A stretch of 43,059 bases of DNA, from contig NZ_MSXW01000064.1 in assembly GCF_001945445.1 (NCBI RefSeq), positions 281 to 43,339 on the forward strand, in the 5' to 3' direction. The translations under genes were made by a program, and so were the position numbers. The notes under the pieces are model-generated. The model saw only the letters and a program-made list of their open reading frames with translations, ran no database searches and had not been told where the DNA came from. This DNA comes from Pseudomonas sp. PA27(2017). GTDB taxonomy: Bacteria > Pseudomonadota > Gammaproteobacteria > Pseudomonadales > Pseudomonadaceae. This document shows, in pieces, positions 37,943 to 43,059 of the stretch; within the stretch, counting starts at the first letter, position 1, and each line of letters begins with the position of its first letter.

Positions 37943-38821
37943 TTACTGACGGTTCCAGAAGGCAGCGATCAGCGGGTCCTTGAGGCGCTTGTGCAGGGCG
38001 AACAGGCCGATGTCGTAGTCGGTCAGTGGTGGCTGGATATCGTAGAGGCGGATACGCGCGGCCAGCGGGCTGTTGTCCAGCACGATCTGTGGCACCACGC
38101 CGATGCCGAAGCCCAGGCTGACCATGCTGACGATGGCTTCGTTGCCGCTGACCTGGGCATAAATGCGCGGCTTGATGTTGTGATGCTTCAGCCAGCGATC
38201 GGTGCGGGTTCGCGCCAGGCCTTCCTCGGAGAGAATCAGCGGCACGTCCTGCCAGCTCTCTGCGCCTGGGCTCCTCAGTTGTTCGTCGCTGAGCAACTGC
38301 GGGGATTGCGGGCCGATGAAGCGCAGCGCCGAGCGGGTGATCGACTGAAACTCGACGCCGGCCGGCAGGCTGTCCGGGCGTGCACCGATGGCCAGGTCTT
38401 CCTGGCCCTGCTGCACACGCTCGACGGCCTTGGCCGGGTCGCCGGTGTGCAACTTCATTTCGATGCGTGGGTAATCCTGACGGAAACTGCTGAGGATCTC
38501 GTAGAGGAAGCTGTAGCTTGCCGTCACCGAACAGTACAGCGACAGCTCGCCATGCAGGATCAACTGATCCTGCTTGAAGGTCTGGCGGATGGCCTGCCAG
38601 CCATTCATGACGTCGCTGGCGTATTCGCGAAACTGCTGGCCTTCACGTGTCAGGCGCACCGAGCGGTTGTCGCGCACGAACAATGGCGCGCCGACGTCGT
38701 CTTCGAGCTGCTTGATACTGCGGCTGAGCGCGGAGGGGCTCACGTGGTGCTCGCGGCTGGTCTTGCCGAAGTGCAGGTTGTCGGCGAGAGCGAGAAAAAG
38801 GCTGAGTGCGTGAGTATCCAT
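37943..38821 (-). CDS. ilvY: LysR-family activator IlvY
   Basis: A 292-residue LysR-type regulator close in size to E. coli IlvY (297). The N-terminal HTH reads THALSLFLALADNLHFGKTS, then HVSPSALSRSIKQLEDDVGA, and the C-terminal domain is the inducer-binding fold. IlvY activates ilvC in response to its substrates acetolactate/acetohydroxybutyrate. It is divergent from ilvC, the classical layout, with an ATTGCG-N14-CGCAAT dyad between them. I chose ATG 38821; a longer frame adds residues that cover the dyad and is unlikely. I do not recall an ilvY gene here in P. aeruginosa. Confidence 0.9.
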   Translation of the reverse strand: MDTHALSLFLALADNLHFGKTSREHHVSPSALSRSIKQLEDDVGAPLFVRDNRSVRLTREGQQFREYASDVMNGWQAIRQTFKQDQLILHGELSLYCSVTASYSFLYEILSSFRQDYPRIEMKLHTGDPAKAVERVQQGQEDLAIGARPDSLPAGVEFQSITRSALRFIGPQSPQLLSDEQLRSPGAESWQDVPLILSEEGLARTRTDRWLKHHNIKPRIYAQVSGNEAIVSMVSLGFGIGVVPQIVLDNSPLAARIRLYDIQPPLTDYDIGLFALHKRLKDPLIAAFWNRQ

Positions 38822-38847
38822 TTTTGTTTCATATATCGGCATGCTGT

Positions 38848-38873
38848 ATTGCGAATATATCATTTTACGCAAT
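38848..38873. promoter_or_regulatory. candidate IlvY operator
   Basis: ATTGCG (38848-38853) and CGCAAT (38868-38873) are perfect inverted repeats 14 bases apart in the ilvY-ilvC gap. The AT-rich centre and the position between divergent genes fit a LysR-type site. Confidence 0.6.
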
Positions 38874-38949
38874 GGTTGGGATCACTTAAGGTGGCTCCGT
38901 CGCGGTGCTCTGGCACCCCATCCCTTTTCGATACACAAGAGCCAAGAAC

Positions 38950-39966
38950 ATGAAAGTTTATTACGACAAAGACTGTGACCTCTCGATCATCCAGGGCAAG
39001 AAAGTTGCCATCATCGGTTACGGCTCCCAGGGCCACGCCCAGGCGTGCAACCTGAAGGACTCCGGTGTCGACGTCACCGTCGGTCTGCGTAAAGGCTCTG
39101 CTACCGTTGCCAAGGCCGAGGCCCACGGCCTGAAAGTCGCTGACGTGGCTTCTGCCGTCGCCGCTGCCGACCTGGTGATGATCCTGACTCCGGACGAATT
39201 CCAGGGCGCCCTGTACAAGAACGAAATCGAGCCGAACATCAAGAAAGGCGCCACCCTGGCGTTCTCCCACGGCTTCTCGATCCACTACAACCAGGTCGTT
39301 CCGCGTGCCGACCTCGATGTGATCATGATCGCACCGAAGGCCCCGGGCCACACCGTGCGCACCGAGTTCGTCAAAGGCGGCGGCATCCCTGACCTGATCG
39401 CCGTTTACCAGGACGCTTCGGGCAATGCCAAGAACGTCGCGCTGTCCTACGCTTCGGGCGTTGGTGGCGGCCGTACCGGCATCATCGAAACCACCTTCAA
39501 GGACGAGACCGAAACCGACCTGTTCGGCGAGCAGGCCGTTCTGTGCGGCGGTACGGTCGAACTGGTCAAGGCTGGTTTCGAAACCCTGGTCGAAGCTGGC
39601 TACGCGCCGGAAATGGCCTACTTCGAGTGCCTGCACGAGCTGAAGCTGATCGTCGACCTCATGTACGAAGGCGGTATCGCCAACATGAACTACTCGATCT
39701 CCAACAACGCCGAGTACGGCGAGTACGTGACCGGCCCGGAAGTCATCAACGCCGAATCCCGTCAGGCCATGCGCAATGCGCTCAAGCGCATCCAGGACGG
39801 CGAGTACGCCAAGATGTTCATCAGCGAAGGCGCCACTGGCTACCCGTCGATGACCGCCAAGCGTCGTAACAACGCCGCCCACGGTATCGAAGTGATCGGT
39901 GAGCAGCTGCGCTCGATGATGCCTTGGATCGCAGCCAACAAGATCGTCGACAAAGCCAAGAACTGA
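38950..39966 (+). CDS. ilvC: ketol-acid reductoisomerase
   Basis: A 338-residue class I KARI, which converts acetolactate or acetohydroxybutyrate to the dihydroxy-acids with NADPH. The N-terminal NADPH fold has GYGSQGHAQACNLKDSG, and the C-terminal knotted domain has the Mg ligand Asp and Glu residues in the TETDLFGEQAVL and CLHELKLIVDLMYEGG motifs. The start is ATG 38950 (the family start MKVYYDKDCD); a longer frame exists. It lies downstream of ilvIH, split from it by ilvY, with its own terminator. Confidence 0.97.
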   Translation: MKVYYDKDCDLSIIQGKKVAIIGYGSQGHAQACNLKDSGVDVTVGLRKGSATVAKAEAHGLKVADVASAVAAADLVMILTPDEFQGALYKNEIEPNIKKGATLAFSHGFSIHYNQVVPRADLDVIMIAPKAPGHTVRTEFVKGGGIPDLIAVYQDASGNAKNVALSYASGVGGGRTGIIETTFKDETETDLFGEQAVLCGGTVELVKAGFETLVEAGYAPEMAYFECLHELKLIVDLMYEGGIANMNYSISNNAEYGEYVTGPEVINAESRQAMRNALKRIQDGEYAKMFISEGATGYPSMTAKRRNNAAHGIEVIGEQLRSMMPWIAANKIVDKAKN

Positions 39967-39985
39967 GTCGAATCGATCCACGAAG

Positions 39986-40009
39986 AACGCGGCCCCGGCC
40001 GCGTTTTTT
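39986..40009 (+). terminator. intrinsic terminator of ilvC
   Basis: AACGCGGC and GCCGCGTT form an 8-bp stem with a 4-base loop, then six T (40004-40009). It lies 19 bases after the ilvC stop. Confidence 0.92.
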
Positions 40010-40030
40010 CGTTCTAGGACGGGCTTCTGG

Positions 40031-40036
40031 TATAAA
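40031..40036 (+). promoter_or_regulatory. candidate pssA promoter (-10)
   Basis: TATAAA lies after the ilvC terminator and about 80 bases before pssA. No strong -35 is seen upstream. A small CTGG/CCAG hairpin follows. Confidence 0.3.
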
Positions 40037-40117
40037 GCCTGGGTATCCAGGCCGATTAGGGCGAACGCTTGTCCGGTGGCTCGGTCGAAAATTCAAATCC
40101 GATGCAAGGTGTTGTTC

Positions 40118-40933
40118 ATGAGCGAGCGTCCGCAAGAGCCCAAGTCGTCCCGAGACGACGACAGCTTACTGCCCATCGACGAGCATATTGAGGAAGGGCA
40201 TGACGACGAGGGGCGCAAGGTGCGCCATCGCGGTATCTACCTGCTGCCCAATCTGTTCACGACCGCGAACCTGTTCGCTGGCTTCTATTCCATCATCAAC
40301 GCCATGAACGGTAACTTCTACGTGGCAGCTGCCACGGTGTTCGTTGCCATGGTACTGGATGGCCTGGACGGCCGCGTGGCGCGCCTGACCAACACGCAAA
40401 GCGCCTTCGGCGCCGAATACGATTCGCTGTCCGACATGGTTGCCTTCGGTGTCGCACCGGCGCTGTTGGCGTTCGAGTGGGCGCTGGGGAGCATGGGCAA
40501 GGTCGGCTGGATGGTCGCCTTCATCTATGTGGCCGGTGCAGCGCTGCGTCTGGCGCGCTTCAATACGCAGATCGGCAGCGTCGATAAACGCTACTTCATC
40601 GGCTTGGCCAGCCCGGCCGCTGCTGGTGTGGTGGCCGGCACCGTGTGGGCGTTCAGTGACTTCGGTATCCAGGGTTCGAACATGTCGTTCGTGGTTGCCA
40701 TCCTCGTCGCTGCCGCCGGCATGCTGATGGTCAGCAACATCAAGTACAACAGCTTCAAGAATCTGGATCTGAAAGGCCGCGTGCCGTTCGTGGCGATCCT
40801 GGCCGTGGTGCTGGTGTTCGCCGTGGTATTCAGCGATCCACCGCGCATCCTGCTGCTGATCTTCCTGGCGTATGCTGCTTCTGGCCCGATCCAGTATCTG
40901 CTGCGTCTGCGTCGCCGCAAGCCTGTGGAGTGA
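40118..40933 (+). CDS. pssA: CDP-diacylglycerol-serine O-phosphatidyltransferase
   Basis: A 271-residue membrane CDP-alcohol phosphatidyltransferase. It has about eight hydrophobic segments and the catalytic motif DG-x2-AR-x8-G-x3-D-x3-D starting at Asp81-Gly82 (DGLDGRVARL, then AFGAEYDSLSD). It makes phosphatidylserine, the precursor of phosphatidylethanolamine. The N-terminal charged extension (about 38 residues) is of the Pseudomonas type. I chose ATG 40118 with AAGGTG upstream. Its own promoter is proposed just after the ilvC terminator. Confidence 0.93.
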   Translation: MSERPQEPKSSRDDDSLLPIDEHIEEGHDDEGRKVRHRGIYLLPNLFTTANLFAGFYSIINAMNGNFYVAAATVFVAMVLDGLDGRVARLTNTQSAFGAEYDSLSDMVAFGVAPALLAFEWALGSMGKVGWMVAFIYVAGAALRLARFNTQIGSVDKRYFIGLASPAAAGVVAGTVWAFSDFGIQGSNMSFVVAILVAAAGMLMVSNIKYNSFKNLDLKGRVPFVAILAVVLVFAVVFSDPPRILLLIFLAYAASGPIQYLLRLRRRKPVE

Positions 40934-40947
40934 TGTAATTTCCTGCA

Positions 40948-40992
40948 GACTCCGTAGTCTATTGGGCAGGCCTGTCCCGATACTGCGGAGTC
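40948..40992 (+). promoter_or_regulatory. 11-bp dyad whose 3' arm covers the msrP ribosome site
   Basis: GACTCCGTAGT (40948-40958) pairs fully with ACTGCGGAGTC (40982-40992), with one G-T pair and a 23-base loop. The 3' arm contains the GGAG Shine-Dalgarno of msrP (start 40996). If formed in mRNA it would hide the ribosome site; as DNA it could also be an operator. Confidence 0.55.
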
Positions 40993-40995
40993 ACC

Positions 40996-42009
40996 ATGCT
41001 GATCAAGCTGCGTCAGTCATCCGAATGCAATGAGTCGGATGTTACCCCCGAGTCCATCTACCTCTCTCGCCGTACCTTCATGTCAACTGCCGCAGCCGGA
41101 ATGGCTATGAGCAGCCTGCCCGCCTGGGCGCAATCTGCCGCTGGCGAGCGCTATGCCGATGTAGAGGCTGGCAAGGCGCCGGTCTGGCTGGCCGAGCGCA
41201 TTGCCGCCACCAAATGGAATGCCGTGACCGTCAAGGACGAAGCGCTCACGCCTTTTCAGGATGCCACCCACTACAACAACTTCTATGAGTTCGGCGCCGA
41301 CAAGTCCGATCCCGCCGCGAACGCAGGCAGCCTGAAAACCGAGCCGTGGTCGGTGGTAATCGACGGTGAGGTCGGCAAGCCGGGGCGTTATGCGCTGGAG
41401 GACTTTCTCAAACCCTATCAGTTGGAAGAGCGTATCTACCGCCTGCGGTGCGTCGAAGCCTGGTCGATGGTCATTCCTTGGATCGGCTTTCCCATAGCGG
41501 CGCTGCTTAATAAGGTGGAACCGACCTCGGCGGCGAAGTACATCCGTTTCGAAACCCTGAAGGATCCCGAAAGCATGCCGGGGCAACGCTCGAGCTTCGG
41601 CTTGATCGACTGGCCTTATGTGGAGGGGTTGCGTCTGGATGAAGCCATGCATCCGTTGGCCATCCTGGCCGTCGGCATGTACGGTCGCGAACTGCCTAAT
41701 CAGAACGGTGCGCCGTTACGGCTGGTGGTGCCATGGAAGTATGGCTTCAAGAGCATCAAGTCGATCGTGCGTATCAGCCTGGTTAGTGAGCAGCCGCAAA
41801 CCACCTGGCAAAGCATTGCGGCGCAGGAGTATGGCTTCTATGCCAACGTGAACCCGGCCGTCGACCATCCGCGCTGGAGTCAGGCGCGCGAGCGCCGTCT
41901 GCCCAGCGGGCTGTTCAGCCCCAATGTTCGCGAGACCCAGATGTTCAATGGGTACGCCGATGAAGTCGCCAGCCTTTATAGCAACCTCGATCTGCGGAAG
42001 AACTATTGA
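40996..42009 (+). CDS. msrP: periplasmic protein-methionine-sulfoxide reductase, molybdopterin subunit
   Basis: A 337-residue molybdoenzyme (formerly YedY). A Tat signal SRRTFMSTAAAGM with the twin Arg at 25-26 is followed by the sulfite-oxidase-like fold. Cys152 in RLRCVEAW is the molybdenum ligand. MsrP repairs oxidised methionines in periplasmic proteins with electrons from MsrQ. GGAG lies 5 bases before the ATG but inside the dyad at 40948-40992. The msrQ start overlaps its stop. Confidence 0.95.
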   Translation: MLIKLRQSSECNESDVTPESIYLSRRTFMSTAAAGMAMSSLPAWAQSAAGERYADVEAGKAPVWLAERIAATKWNAVTVKDEALTPFQDATHYNNFYEFGADKSDPAANAGSLKTEPWSVVIDGEVGKPGRYALEDFLKPYQLEERIYRLRCVEAWSMVIPWIGFPIAALLNKVEPTSAAKYIRFETLKDPESMPGQRSSFGLIDWPYVEGLRLDEAMHPLAILAVGMYGRELPNQNGAPLRLVVPWKYGFKSIKSIVRISLVSEQPQTTWQSIAAQEYGFYANVNPAVDHPRWSQARERRLPSGLFSPNVRETQMFNGYADEVASLYSNLDLRKNY

Positions 42010-42626
42010 TGCGGCATCCGTTCTGGCGTCTCTTCGTTTTCGTGCTGGTCGCCGTATGGCCGTTGTTCTGGCTGTATCAAGCCTGGTCGTTCGCCCTGGG
42101 GCCCGATCCCGGCAAGGTGTTGGTCGAGCGACTCGGGCTGGGGGCGCTCATCCTTCTATTGATAACCCTGAGCATGACGCCCTTGCAGAAGATCAGCGGT
42201 TGGTCGGGATGGATGGCGGTGCGCCGTCAGCTTGGCCTCTGGTGCTTCGCCTATGGGTTTCTGCATCTGGCGGCGTATGCGGTATTCATTCTGGGGTTGG
42301 ATTGGTCGCAGCTTGGTGTGGAGCTGCGCAAGCGTCCTTACATCATCGTCGGCGCTATCGCGCTGTTGGGGTTGTTGCTCCTCGCCCTAACATCCAACCG
42401 TTACAGCCAGCGGCGGCTGGGCAAGTCCTGGAAGAAGCTGCACCGCCTGGCTTATCTCATCTTGCCGCTCGCCTTGCTACACATGTTGTGGATCGTCAGG
42501 GCGGACTTGCGGGAGTGGGCTGTCTATGCGGTCATTGGCGCGGTATTGCTGGTGCTGCGTATCCCGGTTCTGATGCGCGCAATTCCCCGTATAGGCGGGC
42601 GTGCGCAGAAAGTTCAGCCAAAATGA
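42009..42626 (+). CDS. msrQ: heme-binding membrane subunit MsrQ
   Basis: A 205-residue membrane protein of the ferric-reductase-like/YedZ family with six predicted membrane segments and several conserved His (for example in HRLAYLILPLALLHMLW) that bind heme b. It passes electrons from quinol or flavin to MsrP. The ATG overlaps the msrP stop (TGATG). Only the rRNA promoters follow. Confidence 0.94.
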   Translation: MRHPFWRLFVFVLVAVWPLFWLYQAWSFALGPDPGKVLVERLGLGALILLLITLSMTPLQKISGWSGWMAVRRQLGLWCFAYGFLHLAAYAVFILGLDWSQLGVELRKRPYIIVGAIALLGLLLLALTSNRYSQRRLGKSWKKLHRLAYLILPLALLHMLWIVRADLREWAVYAVIGAVLLVLRIPVLMRAIPRIGGRAQKVQPK

Positions 42627-42635
42627 AATAAACGG

Positions 42636-42663
42636 TTGACCTGATCTCGTGGGGGCCTATAAT
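42636..42663 (+). promoter_or_regulatory. rRNA promoter P1
   Basis: TTGACC and a perfect TATAAT are 16 bases apart, followed by the GCGC-rich discriminator typical of stringently controlled rRNA promoters. It starts 9 bases after the msrQ stop. Confidence 0.85.
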
Positions 42664-42732
42664 GCGCACCACTTCCGGCGCAGCCTGATCTGAAAACTCC
42701 TTGTAGATCAACGAGTTAGACGAAAATAAAGG

Positions 42733-42760
42733 TTGCACGGACGGCGAATTCGAGTAGAAT
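42733..42760 (+). promoter_or_regulatory. rRNA promoter P2
   Basis: TTGCAC and TAGAAT, 16 bases apart, followed by GCGCC. The weaker -35 suggests lower strength. Confidence 0.65.
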
Positions 42761-42838
42761 GCGCCGGTATCGACAGGGTGGTTTGGGTGGTTCTGTTGAT
42801 GGTTCGGTCAGGTTGATCGAAGGCGGTAAAAGAGGGTG

Positions 42839-42866
42839 TTGACAGCGGTTTGTAACGCTGTAGAAT
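42839..42866 (+). promoter_or_regulatory. rRNA promoter P3
   Basis: Consensus TTGACA and TAGAAT, 16 bases apart, followed by GCGCC. It has the same layout as P1 and P2. Confidence 0.85.
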
Positions 42867-42946
42867 GCGCCTCCCGCTGGAGGGAAGATGGTCTGGTCGG
42901 GCGCTGCAAGATGTTGAGAAGAAAGAAAAAATTCTTCAAAAACAGC

Positions 42947-42974
42947 TTGACAGCAAATGAGGGTGCTGTAAGAT
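42947..42974 (+). promoter_or_regulatory. rRNA promoter P4
   Basis: Consensus TTGACA and TAAGAT, 16 bases apart, followed by GCGCGC. It is the last promoter before the boxB/boxA leader. Confidence 0.85.
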
Positions 42975-42983
42975 GCGCGCCTC

Positions 42984-43021
42984 GGTTGAGACGAAAGCCT
43001 CAGCCAAACGTTCTTTAACAA
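42984..43021 (+). promoter_or_regulatory. rRNA leader: boxB-like hairpin and boxA
   Basis: GGTTGAG (42984-42990) and CTCAGCC (42999-43005) form a boxB-like stem. It is followed by CGTTCTTTAACAA (43009-43021), a close boxA match. These bind the Nus antitermination complex in rRNA transcription. The rest, to 43059, is the 16S leader, so the 16S gene lies beyond the window. Confidence 0.85.
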
Positions 43022-43059
43022 CTGAATCAAGCAATTCGTGTGGGTGCTTGTGAGTTAAG

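Noticed and set aside
38860..39981. A 373-codon minus-strand frame antisense to ilvC
   Set aside because: ilvC is certain and the antisense product has no family features.
42532..43030. Two short minus-strand frames in the rRNA promoter region
   Set aside because: They overlap strong tandem rRNA promoters and boxA and have no ribosome sites.

Overview
The window is chromosomal DNA of a gamma-proteobacterium, almost certainly a Pseudomonas. It is GC-rich, carries a Pseudomonas-type PrrF small RNA beside a CbpA-like gene, and has the mrcB-lpoP, ilvIH, ilvC, pssA, msrPQ and rRNA order that I remember from P. aeruginosa (around PA4704 to PA4690). It reads as core genome. I see no prophage, insertion sequence, CRISPR array or toxin/antiphage island. 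No stretch of ORF-sized DNA is left unexplained except a long ilvI leader.

Left part (1-16.9 kb): the window opens inside a tmRNA gene (ssrA, minus strand, 3' end cut off). Next come a small secreted protein, a FieF-type metal efflux protein, a small lipoprotein and the helicase hrpB. A guanidino-compound catabolic cluster follows: a ThDP-dependent decarboxylase of the 2-ketoarginine type, a sodium:solute symporter, guanidinobutyrase gbuA and the divergent LysR gene gbuR. After that are a glucarate dehydratase gene (gudD) with two perfect 12-bp palindromes at its promoter, a LacI-family regulator, a YciC-like membrane protein, a NYN-nuclease plus DEDDh-exonuclease pair, an RhlE-type helicase and a GNAT acetyltransferase.

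Middle (16.9-27.5 kb): a VOC protein, an HI0933/PP_4765-type flavoprotein, a histone-deacetylase-like hydrolase, a second GNAT, acyl-CoA thioesterase tesB and a HAD phosphatase. Then comes a copper module: copA and cueR on the minus strand, copZ on the plus strand, with matching CueR-type promoters (TTGACC, 19-bp spacer) before copA and copZ. A TetR/Bcr-type MFS pair and a 58-codon gene follow.

Right part (27.6-43.06 kb): prrF with a Fur-box promoter and terminator, cbpA, a TfoX C-domain protein, a pentapeptide-repeat protein and a kinase-like/P-loop fusion. Then mrcB with its lipoprotein activator lpoP and yqcC, a DUF4124 protein, ilvI-ilvH, ilvY divergent from ilvC, pssA, msrP-msrQ, and finally four tandem rRNA promoters and a boxB/boxA leader, so the 16S gene should begin just past the right edge.

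Stretches over 300 bases without a protein gene: 27529-27898 holds prrF, its promoter and two terminators; 35187-35660 is the ilvI leader with an attenuator-like hairpin; 42627-43059 is the rRNA promoter array. References to P. aeruginosa gene order are from memory, not from a search.
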